A DNA stretch of 35,367 bases, taken from positions 1 to 35,367 of the forward strand of contig DASSEX010000070.1 in NCBI GenBank assembly GCA_035695045.1, in the 5' to 3' direction. Made by a program: the position numbers and the translations under genes. Shown one piece after another: positions 23,256 through 32,365 of this stretch; positions within the stretch are counted from its first letter, which is position 1; each line of letters begins with the position of its first letter. The DNA is from DASSKP01 sp035695045. Its GTDB lineage: Bacteria > Actinomycetota > Actinomycetes > JAFAQI01. The notes under the pieces were generated by a model. The model was not told where the DNA came from and did not search any database. It saw nothing but the letters and a program-made list of their open reading frames with translations.

Positions 23256-24296
23256 GTGCGCACACCGCCACGCGTCGTGTTCTTCCAGGCGAACTTCCCG
23301 TCGACGATCGACTACCCGAACGCGCGGCCGGTGCGGTTCATGCAGCGACGCGGTCTGGACGTGCAGATCGTGTCCTACGGAACAGGCCACGAGAGCCTCG
23401 ACGGCGTCCCGCTCTGGCGGGAACATGGCGTCGTCGGCGCCGCCCGCCGCATCGCCCGACTGCGACCGGACCTGTTGTTCGTCGAGACTCCGACGACGTC
23501 GTTGACCCTCGCCCTCGCCGCTCGCCGGGTGTGGGTGCGCTCTCCGGTCCTGTCACCCAAGCCTCAGAAGGCGATGGTGCAGCGCCAGCTGATGCGTGCG
23601 GTGGACCACGTGACCTTCTGCAACCCGGCGGATGCCCTGCCGTGGGACCTGCCGTCATCGCGGCTCGTCGACCTGCCGTACCCGGTCGATGTCGAGTTCT
23701 GGTCCGCCCGATCCGAGCGTGATCCGTCATGGTGGAGCACTCGAGGCCTGCCGGTGCCGACCGGACCGGTGCTGGTCTGCGTCGCGAACTTCGTCGCGGT
23801 GAAGCGTCAGGCGGAGCTGGTGAACTGGATCGCGCCGTTGCTCGTCGAGCGCGGTGCGCACCTGGTGCTGGCCGGCCGGGTCTTCGACACGACCGTTGCG
23901 CGCGACGTCGAGAGGGCTGTCCTGGAGCACGGTCTCGGCGACCGCGTTCACGTCGTCGGCGAGCTGTCGCACGAGGATGTTCGCTCCCTGTACGCCTGGA
24001 CCGACGTCGCAGTGATCAACTCCCGCAAGGAGACGCAGTGCATGTCCCTCTACGAGTCGCTTGCGGCCGGCGTCGTGACCATCTTGCGTGACGTGGGCCA
24101 GCTCACCTCCGCGTTTCCGGCACTGCCTCGTTTCGATGACGCGGAAGGCCTGCACGCTGCCGTCGCTCGTTGTCTCGACGAGCGCGGGCTGAGTCAGGAG
24201 CTCGTCGACGCTGCGCAACCGCGGGTGGCATGGGCCGACGTCCGCCGCCACGACCGGTTGCTGGACCAGCACCTCGACCGCTTGTTGGGCGCATGA
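23256..24296 (+). CDS. Family 4-like glycosyltransferase
   Basis: 346-residue GT-B enzyme. The C-terminal donor domain has VLVCVANFVAVKRQAELV, VHVVGELSHEDVRSLYAWTDVAVINS and the E-x7-E motif in ETQCMSLYESL. The N-terminal domain (VVFFQANFPSTIDYPNARP) is less conserved than in its neighbours and reads like an acceptor-binding half. GTG 23256 follows the previous stop with no gap; its own stop overlaps the next ATG (ATGA). Confidence 0.86.
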   Translation: MRTPPRVVFFQANFPSTIDYPNARPVRFMQRRGLDVQIVSYGTGHESLDGVPLWREHGVVGAARRIARLRPDLLFVETPTTSLTLALAARRVWVRSPVLSPKPQKAMVQRQLMRAVDHVTFCNPADALPWDLPSSRLVDLPYPVDVEFWSARSERDPSWWSTRGLPVPTGPVLVCVANFVAVKRQAELVNWIAPLLVERGAHLVLAGRVFDTTVARDVERAVLEHGLGDRVHVVGELSHEDVRSLYAWTDVAVINSRKETQCMSLYESLAAGVVTILRDVGQLTSAFPALPRFDDAEGLHAAVARCLDERGLSQELVDAAQPRVAWADVRRHDRLLDQHLDRLLGA

Positions 24297-25342
24297 CGTC
24301 CGTCGGGTTCGACGTCACACCCATGACGACGGGCGTGACCGGTGTCGCCCGTTACGTGCGCGAGCTCGTCGGCGCGCTTCGTGGACAGGGCGTGACCGTC
24401 TCCACGTACGCGTTCGGACGGGGCCGGTATCCCGCACTGCCGGGAACCAGGCACATCTCCGTCCCGCTGCGCGTACTGCACACGGCATGGGCGATGGCCC
24501 CTTGGCCCAGGGCCGAGACGGTCGCGGGGGACGTGGACGTCGTCCATGTGCCGGACCTGCGCGCGGCGCCCACCCGCCGGCCGTTGGTGATGACGCTGCA
24601 CGACCTCGCCGCGGTCGACCACCCCGAGCTGCACTCGCCACGGCGGGTGGCAGCGCAGCGCGCGCAGCTGGAAACCGTGCGGCGGCAGGCGTCGGTGGTC
24701 ATCACGGTTTCGGAGGCGACGCGGACACGTGCCGTGGCGCACGGCGTCTCGCCGGAGCGCATCGTCGTGACGCCGCTGGGGCACACCCCGCGACCACCGG
24801 TTGGTGCGTCGGTCATCGACGGTCCTTACCTGCTGGCCGTTGGTGAGGTCACACCCAGGAAGAACCTCGGCGTGCTCACTCGCGCCTTCGCTGCCGCGAA
24901 GGTCCCCGGGCTCCGGCTGGTTGTCGCCGGTCCTACCTCACCGCAGACAGCCGACCTGCTCGGCCCGGACAGAGATGACGTCATCATTCTCGGTTCGGTC
25001 GACGACGAGACCCTTACCGGGCTGTACGAGGGTGCAGTCGCGTTGTGTTTCCCTTCGTTGGCAGAGGGTTTCGGACTGCCTGTGCTCGAAGCCATGTCCG
25101 CAGGTGTTCCGGTGCTGGCCAGCGACATCGACGTCGTACGGGAGGTCGGCGCCGACGCAGTGTCGTTCGCGCCGCCTCGTGATGTGGCCGCATGGACCGA
25201 CGCGATCCGGCAGCTCGCCGAGGATGGCGAACTCCGGGCGAGGTTGTCGGAGGCCGGGCGCCGGCGTGCGTCCCTGTTCACCTGGGAGGCAACGGCGGCC
25301 GCCACAGTCGCGGCGTACGAGAAGGCGTTGGCATGGACGTAG
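24293..25342 (+). CDS. Family 4 glycosyltransferase
   Basis: 349-residue GT-B enzyme. TGVTGVARYVRELVGAL near the N-terminus, VMTLHDLAAVDHPELHS, VVITVSEATRTRAVAHGV, and the donor-site LLAVGEVTPRKNLGVL followed by EGFGLPVLEAMSAG with both E-x7-E glutamates. This arrangement is common in mannosyltransferase-like GT4 enzymes; the donor is not assignable. ATG 24293 overlaps the preceding stop by 4 nt. The gene ends 10 nt inside the start of the next GT4, which it resembles in plan. Confidence 0.92.
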   Translation: MTSVGFDVTPMTTGVTGVARYVRELVGALRGQGVTVSTYAFGRGRYPALPGTRHISVPLRVLHTAWAMAPWPRAETVAGDVDVVHVPDLRAAPTRRPLVMTLHDLAAVDHPELHSPRRVAAQRAQLETVRRQASVVITVSEATRTRAVAHGVSPERIVVTPLGHTPRPPVGASVIDGPYLLAVGEVTPRKNLGVLTRAFAAAKVPGLRLVVAGPTSPQTADLLGPDRDDVIILGSVDDETLTGLYEGAVALCFPSLAEGFGLPVLEAMSAGVPVLASDIDVVREVGADAVSFAPPRDVAAWTDAIRQLAEDGELRARLSEAGRRRASLFTWEATAAATVAAYEKALAWT

Positions 25343-26418
25343 CGCTCGACGCGAGGTGGATGCAGCTGCGCCCACTGGGCGGGGTCGGCCGGATCCTCGC
25401 CAACGTCCTCCCGCACGTGCCGGCGGGGGTCGACCTGACGCTGCTCACCGACCCGCGCTGGCCGGAGCTCCACGCAGCGCAGGCGGTGATGCCGCTGCGC
25501 GCACCGTGGCCCGGGCACGCCGCCGCGTGGCTCCAGTGGAGCGCACCGCGGTGGTTGCGCGAGTTCACCGGGGTCTTCCACTGCCCCTTCTACGCGCTGC
25601 CTTTCCGGCAGTCCGTCCCAATGGTCGTGACGATCCACGACCTCACGTTCGAGGACCATCCGGAATGGTTCCCGAGGGGACGCGCCTGGAGCTATCGCGC
25701 CCAGGCTCGCCATGCCGCGCGCACGGCGGACGTCGTCATGACCGTGTCCGAACACGTGCGTGACCGCATCGCTGAGCGCTACGGCGTGCCACAGGAGCGC
25801 CTCGTCGTCGCGAGCCCCGCGGTCGACCCGGTGTTTCTCGCCGACCATGACGTCGACGCCGTACGTCGACAGTGCGGAGTCAACAATCGGTACGTCGTCG
25901 CACTCGGTGGCGGGCCGCGACGGAACCTGGGACTGGCGCTGGAGGCGTGGGAGCGGGTCCGTCGCCGACACGAGGACGTCGAGCTGGTCGTCGTCGGCCG
26001 TGCTCCGGCCGCAGAGGCGCCGGGGGTGCGAACCGTGGGAGCCGTCGACGACGACACCTGGGCAGCGCTCCTCGCCGGCGCGGCCGCACTGCTCTACCCC
26101 ACGTCAGACGAGGGATTCGGCATGCCCGCCCTCGAGGCGGCGGCGAGCGGTACGCCCGTCGTCTGCATCCGCGCCGGCGCCTTGCCCGAGGTGCTGGCCG
26201 ACGCTGCGATGTGGGTGGACACGTTGACCGCTGAGGCACTCGCCGCCGGGCTCGAACGTCTGCTGACCGATGCGGCGGGCGCGGATGCGCTCACTGTGGC
26301 CGGCCGGCGCCGGGCCGCCGAGCTACCCGGTTGGGAGGTCGCTGCCGCCAGACACGTGCAGGCCTGGACGGCGGCGGCCGAGAGCGGCCGGCGCAACGGG
26401 GTCAGCCGAGGAGCGTGA
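25333..26418 (+). CDS. Family 4 glycosyltransferase
   Basis: 361-residue GT-B enzyme, parallel in plan to the gene before it: MDVALDARWMQLRPLGGVGRIL, VVTIHDLTFEDHPEWF, VVMTVSEHVRDRIAERYGV, VVALGGGPRRNLGLAL and EGFGMPALEAAASG with intact E-x7-E. The likeness suggests an old duplication followed by divergence. ATG 25333 lies inside the previous gene (10-nt overlap). The last 17 nt overlap antisense with the end of the large secreted protein gene. Confidence 0.92.
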   Translation: MDVALDARWMQLRPLGGVGRILANVLPHVPAGVDLTLLTDPRWPELHAAQAVMPLRAPWPGHAAAWLQWSAPRWLREFTGVFHCPFYALPFRQSVPMVVTIHDLTFEDHPEWFPRGRAWSYRAQARHAARTADVVMTVSEHVRDRIAERYGVPQERLVVASPAVDPVFLADHDVDAVRRQCGVNNRYVVALGGGPRRNLGLALEAWERVRRRHEDVELVVVGRAPAAEAPGVRTVGAVDDDTWAALLAGAAALLYPTSDEGFGMPALEAAASGTPVVCIRAGALPEVLADAAMWVDTLTAEALAAGLERLLTDAAGADALTVAGRRRAAELPGWEVAAARHVQAWTAAAESGRRNGVSRGA

Positions 26419-28999
26419 CTCCCGTCGACAGGTCGTAGTACTGGTCGGGCATCACGTTGCCGGCACGGTCGACGTATCGGTCCAAGGGGTTGGATCCGGT
26501 GAACACGTACTGCACCCGCGACGCCATCGCCGACCAGGTCAGGCTGTTGATCGAAAGCGCGCGGTCGGTCGTGTCAGGAGCTGACACCGAGCCGACGACG
26601 TAGGCGATCGGGCCGTTGTAGACCGACCAGTCACGTGCGGCGTCGCGGCCACCGGCGATCGGCTCGCTGAACTGCACCGACACGCCTGACGCCGAAGTGG
26701 AGAATCCCGCGATGGTCGGGGCCACTCGGTCGAGCACGAGCACTGCCGTCGACCAGTGCTCGCCGTTCGGTCCTGCGCTGACGTTGCCGGCAGGATCCAC
26801 GACCTGCAGCAGCAGCTGGTAGGTGCCGTCGTTCTGGATGGCGGTCGTCGGCGTGCACGTCGTCGTGGAACCGGTCGTCTGCGTCGAGCACAGCGTCGTG
26901 TCGGTCGACTGCAGGCCCGGCTGGCCATCGGTGTCGGCGTAGACGGTGACCCGCTCTCCCTGGAACAGGTTGCCCAGCGTGTACGGCGGCGCCGGGTTGT
27001 TGACATAGAAGGTGCCGTCGGTGGTGTCGGGGCTCTTGCCGTCGACGGCCGTCAGCACCGGAAGCTCCGGGGCGATCCCGTCGTGGCTGGTCAGACTGCT
27101 GATCACCATGAGGTTGCCGGCCGCGTCGGTGACGGGAGGAGCCGACGGCGGGTGGTAGTCGACGATGGGAGTGTCGTCGCGACCGATCGGGTCCGCGAGG
27201 CTCAGCACGATGGTGCCGCCGAAGGTGGTCGCGGAACCATCGAAGAAGACTGCGCTCACCGGGAAGGTCACGGATCCGTTGTGGACGGTGAAGTCGGCCG
27301 GGTTGAACGCGCCGAGCGTCGGTTCGCGAAGCGCGATCCGGACGGTCTTCACGTCGCGATCCTGCGTCGTGTTGCTGCCTGCGCCGGTAAGGGCGTAGTC
27401 CAGCTGCGGCGCCTTGTTGTCGATGACGATCTGGTTGGAGGTCGTCGTCGTCGTGTTGCCGCTCGAGTCGGTGCTGATCACTCGAAGCTGTGCGTGGTCT
27501 GCGCTCGACGGGAACGTCGGCGTCGCCATGCCGGTGATCGTGCCGTTGCTGTTGCTGCACGACACGGACTGCTCGGCGATGCGCGCGCCCGACTGCAGCG
27601 CGTCGAGGACGCACTTCACCGTCGCGTTCGGATCCTGCGTCGTGGCGGTGCCGTCCGTGTACACCGCACCCCCGAACGTCAGGGTGTCGCCGTTCTTGGC
27701 GACGTAGGGCATCGATGTGTCGTTGACCGAGCCACCGAAGCGTCCGACGCGGTGCGGTGCCGACAACGTGGGCACGGCGACCGGTCCGAGGCTGTCGAGC
27801 ACGAATGGGGTGGAGACCGGCACCTGCAGACTCATCGGCGCGCCGTTGCCGTCGACCCCGCTGATCGCAACTGTGGGGGAGTACTGGCCGTCCATGTCGC
27901 CGGTCGCCGGGTCACCGGGCAGGATGATGCTCTGGAATCCGATGCGCTGGCTGTAGCTTCCGCCCGCGATCGTCACCGACTTGCCGAGCGGGGTCGAGAA
28001 CGACTTGGTGGAGTCAGCGGAGTTGACGAAAGACAGGGCTGTCGTCGGGTCGAACGTGAAGGTCTGCGCCCCCGCGCGGGCGAGCAGCAGCGAGAACCCG
28101 GCATACCCGCCTGAGCGACCGAAGGCCGGCGTCATCGGCTTCGATCCGTCGTAGACGAAGCTCACCGGAGCCTGGACCTCGAACGGGTTGGTGAACTTGG
28201 AGTTCGACCCGGCCGGCGAGCTTGCGGTCACCTTCAGGGTCCGGCCGGTGCCGGCGGGGCCGAAGGTGACCGGCAGGGTGAACGGCATGCTCCCGCCCGC
28301 CGGGATGAGCGCCGAGGGGGCGGACCCGAACGTGTCCCCCGACGCACTGCTGCCGGTCACGGTGGCGGTCACGTCCGCTGTGCCGTGGTTCTCGACGATG
28401 ACCTGGAGCGGCACGTTGTTCTGACCGGCGGTGACCGCACCGGTGTTCGTGCGGAAACCGAGGGTCGGAGTGGTGAGCCGGAGGATGTAGACCCGCGTCG
28501 TCAGCGCGGTGGAGCCGGCGGGCGTAGCGTCCTGAATCGTCGTGCCGCCGTCGCTGCTCGTCGACACCTCGACGGCGCCCGTGGTGTCCTGATCCACGCT
28601 CGCTGCTGCGACCTCGATGTCGAAGTCGGCCTTCTGACCCGGTGCAATCGGCGCCGAACCCGTCGGAACCGAAGGCGCGTCGAACTCGACGGATCGTGCG
28701 TCGCGAATCCGGGCCGACCATCCGTTGCCAGAGCCCGAGACCACCGTGAGGGTTGGCGGGAGAGTGACGCGGACGTAGTTCGCGACGTCGGTGCCGGTGG
28801 GAGGGAGCGGGTTGGTGACTCGCACATCAAGGTGGAAGGAGGACGTCCCGGACATCACGTCGCGAACGCCGAGCAATGACGCCTTGATGGGGTTGCTCGT
28901 CGCGGCATGAGCGGACGCAGCGGCACCGGCAATGGTGCCGCCGGTGATCGCGACGGTCGAGACGACTGCTACGAGACGACGTGAACGCAACGTCCGCAT
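26402..28999 (-). CDS. Large secreted surface protein with Ig-like/CARDB-type domains
   Basis: 865 residues from ATG 28999, which has GTGAGGG a few nt upstream; a GTG at 29011 would add four residues. The signal peptide is about residues 1-32 (RSRR, hydrophobic core, SAHA cleavage). The mature protein is rich in Thr, Ser, Gly and Val. Segments look like beta-sandwich modules: VPLQVIVENHGTADVTATV (CARDB-like, about 200-280), RVISTDSSGNTTTTTSN, LLLQVVDPAGNVSAGPNGEHW and VAPTIAGFSTSASGVSVQFSEP (Ig-like). Cysteines occur in two small clusters. No LPxTG signal or membrane anchor ends the protein. Probable role as adhesin or structural surface protein is inferred. It follows a GT4 gene on the same strand with a 42-bp gap that holds a 16-bp palindrome. 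Confidence 0.82.
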   Translation of the reverse strand: MRTLRSRRLVAVVSTVAITGGTIAGAAASAHAATSNPIKASLLGVRDVMSGTSSFHLDVRVTNPLPPTGTDVANYVRVTLPPTLTVVSGSGNGWSARIRDARSVEFDAPSVPTGSAPIAPGQKADFDIEVAAASVDQDTTGAVEVSTSSDGGTTIQDATPAGSTALTTRVYILRLTTPTLGFRTNTGAVTAGQNNVPLQVIVENHGTADVTATVTGSSASGDTFGSAPSALIPAGGSMPFTLPVTFGPAGTGRTLKVTASSPAGSNSKFTNPFEVQAPVSFVYDGSKPMTPAFGRSGGYAGFSLLLARAGAQTFTFDPTTALSFVNSADSTKSFSTPLGKSVTIAGGSYSQRIGFQSIILPGDPATGDMDGQYSPTVAISGVDGNGAPMSLQVPVSTPFVLDSLGPVAVPTLSAPHRVGRFGGSVNDTSMPYVAKNGDTLTFGGAVYTDGTATTQDPNATVKCVLDALQSGARIAEQSVSCSNSNGTITGMATPTFPSSADHAQLRVISTDSSGNTTTTTSNQIVIDNKAPQLDYALTGAGSNTTQDRDVKTVRIALREPTLGAFNPADFTVHNGSVTFPVSAVFFDGSATTFGGTIVLSLADPIGRDDTPIVDYHPPSAPPVTDAAGNLMVISSLTSHDGIAPELPVLTAVDGKSPDTTDGTFYVNNPAPPYTLGNLFQGERVTVYADTDGQPGLQSTDTTLCSTQTTGSTTTCTPTTAIQNDGTYQLLLQVVDPAGNVSAGPNGEHWSTAVLVLDRVAPTIAGFSTSASGVSVQFSEPIAGGRDAARDWSVYNGPIAYVVGSVSAPDTTDRALSINSLTWSAMASRVQYVFTGSNPLDRYVDRAGNVMPDQYYDLSTGVTLLG

Positions 29000-29020
29000 G
29001 CTGACCCTCACCCCCAGAAC

Positions 29021-29036
29021 AGCCGACTTGTCGGCT
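29021..29036 (-). promoter_or_regulatory. Palindrome upstream of the large secreted protein
   Basis: AGCCGACTTGTCGGCT is a 7-bp perfect inverted repeat around two bases, lying between the stop of the GT4 gene (29042) and the secreted-protein start (28999). The 2-nt loop is too tight for a good RNA hairpin and no U-tract follows, so an operator is more likely than a terminator. Confidence 0.35.
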
Positions 29037-29041
29037 GAGCG

Positions 29042-30313
29042 TCAGGTATTCGCGGTCGGCGCCGAGATTCCTTCTGCCTGCGGGGGCGCAGCTGCGTAGC
29101 CGGCGCGGACCCAGGCGGGCACCTGAGATCGTCGGCCGGCAGTCAGGTAGAAGCGCACGTAGGAAGCGCCCATCGCCTCGACGTTGAACCGTTCGACGAG
29201 GCGCAGCATCATGGCGCCCGCCAACAGCTCGGCACGCTTGGGGTCGTCGAGCAGGCTGACGATCGCGCGCGCGGCTGCTTCGGCGTCTGCGAACGGGACC
29301 AGCTCTCCGGACACGCCCGGCTCGATGATGTCGGAGTTGCCCACGACATCGCTGAGCACCAGCGGGACCGAGGCGCGCGCTGCCTGCAGCGGCGAGTAGG
29401 GACCGCCCTCGAACGCGGACAGCAGCGCGAAGACGGACAGCGAGGGCAGCACCGTCTCGGCGTCGGGAAGAGACGGGATGCGGTGGATACGACCGGCGAG
29501 AGCGCCTTCCCCCGCGTTGTCGATGACGGGCGCGAGATGGCCGTCGCCGATGACGACGAAGTGCGCGGTCGGGTGCAGCTCAGCGGCTCGGCGGAAGGCG
29601 GCGACGATCGCGTCCGGAGCCTTCTGCGCGACCAGGCGAGCGATGGTTCCCACAAGGGGGACGTCGCGCTGCAGGCCGAGCATGGCGTGCAGGTCGACCG
29701 GCTCGGGTGCCGACAGGCTCACACCGTTGGGGATGACCACGACACTCGACTCGTCGGCGATGCCGCGCTCGACCGCGAAGCGGCCTTCGGAGTCGGACAC
29801 CGCAACGAGGTGCTGGGTGCGTCGGGCGAGCAGCCGCTCGACGGCGACCACCGGCCGCTGCGGGTAGATGGCATGCGGTGTGTACACGCGCACCGCCGAG
29901 CCGGGGAGCATCCGCGCGAGGGCGCCGCCCACCGCTGCGTGACCGTGGATGATGTCCGGCTGCAGCTCGTGGACGAGCTTGATCAGCCGAGCGAATCCCC
30001 CCAGGTTGCGCCAGTGCACCGGCAGCCGGCGCATCTCGACCAAGCGGACCTCTGCCCCCGCGGCGGTCAGCTTGGCGACGGCCCGGTCGTCGCTCAGGTG
30101 CCCTACTCGTCGCGGTGGCATCGCGATGACGTGCCGGACCCCAGGGGTGTGCCGGACGACGTCGACGAGGTGCCGCGCCGTGCCGCCGCCCACCGCTTCG
30201 AGGACATGGAGGACCGTCAGTTGGCGGTCGGCGACAGCCGGCAATCTCGTCCGACGCCGTCGACCGGCAGCGCCGCGCGGATACGACTCCGCGCGGAGGG
30301 TGTCGACGGCCAC
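29042..30313 (-). CDS. Family 4 glycosyltransferase with altered E-x7-E motif
   Basis: 423-residue GT-B enzyme. VLHVLEAVGGGTARHLVDVV is the N-terminal glycine-rich strand-loop, PDIIHGHAAVGGALAR and VRVYTPHAIYP follow, then LVAVSDSEGRFAVERG and the donor domain with VGTIARLVAQKAPDAIV. The motif expected as E-x7-E reads EGGPYSPLQ: Glu302 is kept, the second acid is Gln310. This changes a residue that normally contacts the donor nucleotide-sugar. GTG 30313 has GAGGTG 4 nt upstream. The first 30 residues are basic and arginine-rich. An 84-bp gap separates it from the upstream GT4 and shows no strong signal apart from the ribosome binding site. Confidence 0.9.
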   Translation of the reverse strand: MAVDTLRAESYPRGAAGRRRRTRLPAVADRQLTVLHVLEAVGGGTARHLVDVVRHTPGVRHVIAMPPRRVGHLSDDRAVAKLTAAGAEVRLVEMRRLPVHWRNLGGFARLIKLVHELQPDIIHGHAAVGGALARMLPGSAVRVYTPHAIYPQRPVVAVERLLARRTQHLVAVSDSEGRFAVERGIADESSVVVIPNGVSLSAPEPVDLHAMLGLQRDVPLVGTIARLVAQKAPDAIVAAFRRAAELHPTAHFVVIGDGHLAPVIDNAGEGALAGRIHRIPSLPDAETVLPSLSVFALLSAFEGGPYSPLQAARASVPLVLSDVVGNSDIIEPGVSGELVPFADAEAAARAIVSLLDDPKRAELLAGAMMLRLVERFNVEAMGASYVRFYLTAGRRSQVPAWVRAGYAAAPPQAEGISAPTANT

Positions 30314-30397
30314 AGAGCACCTCGATCAACGGGAAATGGAGCGAGCGGCGTCTCGCGTCCCCCGTCCAACGAACGAACCGCCCGAAGGTCGCGCACC

Positions 30398-31573
30398 CTA
30401 TGAGAAAGAGCGCAAGAAATCGCCATAGGCCCGCCCGATCTGTGACCAGTCGTACTTATCGAGCACGAGCGCGCGGCCGGCGTCGGCCAAGTGTCCGGCG
30501 GTCGTTCCGTCGCCCAGGGCCGTGACGGTCGCGTCCGCGAGTCCGCCGGCGTCGTCCGCGACCAGCGCGTGGACTCCGGGCTCGTAGTCCAGGCCCATGA
30601 GCCCGATCGAGGTCCCGACGACCGGCCGGCCCGCTGCCCACGCCTCCAGCACTTTCAGACGGGTCCCCGTGCCGAACCGGAGCGGCACCACGGCGACCCG
30701 GGCGGCGGCGACGTACGGCGCCATGTCCGGCACGTCGGGATGTACGGCGACGCCGGGCAGCTCGCCGAGAGCCGATACCGCCGGGGTGGGCGCACGGCCG
30801 GCGATGTCCCAGCGCGCCTCCGGCACCCGCTGCCGGACCAGCGGCCAGACCTCCCGCGCGAACCAGAGCAGCCCGTCGACGTTCGGTCCGTAACCGAGGG
30901 TCCCCGAGAACAACAGCCGCGGAGCCTCGGGCAGCCCGGCGGTGGTTGCCGGGACGTCGACGCCGTTCGGGATCACGACGGAGTCACCGGGAAGCAGGGC
31001 CGCATCGGCCGGGGAGACGCTGACCACGGCGTCGTAGGACCGCACGATCCAGGCCTCGAGCCGCCGGGCGGCGGCTGCCTCGCGCTCGCGCACCCATCGC
31101 TGCCGTCGGCCGGCGGCCAGGCGTGCCGAGTCCGCTGCGGAGCCGGAGGCGACGTTGTGCAGCTCGGCGATCCAGGTGGCGTTGCGCCGCGGCGGCAGCA
31201 GCGTCGCCAGGCCTGCGTGCTGCACGATCACGATGTCGTAGGAGCTGTCGTCTAGTGCCGCGGCGAGGGCGTCACGGGCCGGCCGGGCGGCCCACCGCTC
31301 CACCGGCCCTTGCCGCCCGAGTGCCAGCTGCAGGTTGAGCACCCGGCGGCGCAGGGTCGAGCCGTCGCGGCGCACGCGCACCGGCACCTGGGTCACCCGG
31401 CGGACCGCCGCGACGGTCTTGTCGTCGGGAACCCCGCCGGCGACGAGGAGGTCGACGTCGGCGGCGCAGGTGATCGCGTCCAGCAACCGGGCCTGCCGGA
31501 TGTTGCCGCCGCCGAGCGCGCGGTCAGGAGGCTCGGCCGTCACCCAGAGCAACCGCACGGGCCATGGTGGCAC
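30398..31573 (-). CDS. Family 4 glycosyltransferase
   Basis: 391 residues from GTG 31573, chosen because AGGA lies 9 nt upstream; GTG 31558 (giving VRLLWVTAEPP) and GTG 31618 are alternatives. GT-B enzyme: RLLWVTAEPPDRALGGGNIR, DIVIVQHAGLATLLP, WIAELHNVASG, then RLLFSGTLGYGPNVDGLLWF and the donor-site FGTGTRLKVLEAWAAGRPVVGT. The GYxPNxDGLxWF pattern marks the subgroup of GT4 enzymes found in exopolysaccharide clusters. Likely transcribed with the downstream GT4 and the secreted protein. Divergent from the four-cysteine secreted protein across about 150 bp. Confidence 0.9.
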   Translation of the reverse strand: MPPWPVRLLWVTAEPPDRALGGGNIRQARLLDAITCAADVDLLVAGGVPDDKTVAAVRRVTQVPVRVRRDGSTLRRRVLNLQLALGRQGPVERWAARPARDALAAALDDSSYDIVIVQHAGLATLLPPRRNATWIAELHNVASGSAADSARLAAGRRQRWVREREAAAARRLEAWIVRSYDAVVSVSPADAALLPGDSVVIPNGVDVPATTAGLPEAPRLLFSGTLGYGPNVDGLLWFAREVWPLVRQRVPEARWDIAGRAPTPAVSALGELPGVAVHPDVPDMAPYVAAARVAVVPLRFGTGTRLKVLEAWAAGRPVVGTSIGLMGLDYEPGVHALVADDAGGLADATVTALGDGTTAGHLADAGRALVLDKYDWSQIGRAYGDFLRSFS

Positions 31574-31618
31574 GAAATCGGTTCCTGCAAATACGCGACA
31601 AATCCGGCATTCGTTCAC

Positions 31619-31706
31619 TACGTCCGTTGCGCGGACGTAAGGGGCACGTCAATGTTCCGCCGGCGACCCGGACCGGGTCCTTCAGTCCTGCCGCCGAGAA
31701 CGGCGG
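31619..31706 (+). promoter_or_regulatory. Three consecutive inverted repeats before a secreted-protein gene
   Basis: Within 88 bp lie three perfect inverted repeats: TACGTCCG/CGGACGTA with a 5-nt loop (31619-31639), GACCCGG/CCGGGTC with a 1-nt centre (31665-31679), and CCGCCG/CGGCGG around AGAA (31691-31706). The last ends 20 nt before ATG 31727 and leaves the GGAGGG ribosome binding site free. They could be a folded mRNA leader or a row of operators in this divergent promoter region. No known riboswitch consensus was recognised, and I could not locate a -10 box with confidence. Confidence 0.4.
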
Positions 31707-31726
31707 AGTCTTCGGAGGGAGCGCGA

Positions 31727-32338
31727 ATGCGCAAGTTTGTCAGGCTGTCTCTCGTCGCTGGTGCGGCGTCGGCTGTCATCGGTGGCGCCATGGTCGCCGG
31801 CCCGTCGTTCGCCGCCCCGGGCGGTGGCGAGTGCACGCTCGACGGCGTGGCCAACTTCAGCCCGGGCCCGGGCACCAACCCGACCGGCACGTTCGCCTAC
31901 GACTTCGGTGGCGACCTGTCCGGCTGCAACTCCTCGGAGAGCGGCGCGCCCGCGGGCGGGCACATCAGTGCGGGCCAGCAGGTCAGCATCGGTGGTGTCA
32001 CCTACCAGGAGCCGAAGGCCACCGGCACCGGTTCGTGCGGCTTCGGCCAGACCGCCGGCACCGCCATCGTCCAGTGGGCGGACGGCACGATCAGCGTCAT
32101 CAACTACACCACGACCTCGGCCGCGGCCGGCGTTGCGCTGCAGGGCACGGTCGTGCCGAGCGCCACGGTGACGAACGTGTCCACCAACACCCCGGCGACC
32201 ATCAACACGACCCGCTACGCCGGTGACGGCGCCGCCGGCGCACTCGCGTTCGAGGTCAGCGACCCGAGCCAGTGCGCCGCGTCGACGGGTGTCGTCACGG
32301 CCGGCATCCAGGGCGTCACGGGCATCGGCCACCAGTAA
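31727..32338 (+). CDS. Small secreted protein with four cysteines, function unknown
   Basis: 203 residues. A signal peptide spans about 1-29 (MRKFVRLSLVAGAASAVIGG, then SFAA cleavage). The mature part is about 174 residues, rich in Gly, Thr, Ala and Ser, with four cysteines (in GECTLDG, SGCNSS, GSCGFGQ and SQCAAS), enough for two disulfides. Predicted beta-rich; no enzyme motif, anchor or repeat seen. ATG 31727 has a strong GGAGGG 7 nt upstream, and the gene ends in TAA and a GC hairpin, suggesting a well-expressed single gene. I do not recognise the family. Set between two GT4 genes of the glycan island, it may be a surface or matrix component (inference). Confidence 0.8.
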   Translation: MRKFVRLSLVAGAASAVIGGAMVAGPSFAAPGGGECTLDGVANFSPGPGTNPTGTFAYDFGGDLSGCNSSESGAPAGGHISAGQQVSIGGVTYQEPKATGTGSCGFGQTAGTAIVQWADGTISVINYTTTSAAAGVALQGTVVPSATVTNVSTNTPATINTTRYAGDGAAGALAFEVSDPSQCAASTGVVTAGIQGVTGIGHQ

Positions 32339-32365
32339 GTCAGCACGGCTGAACAGCACTTCAGG

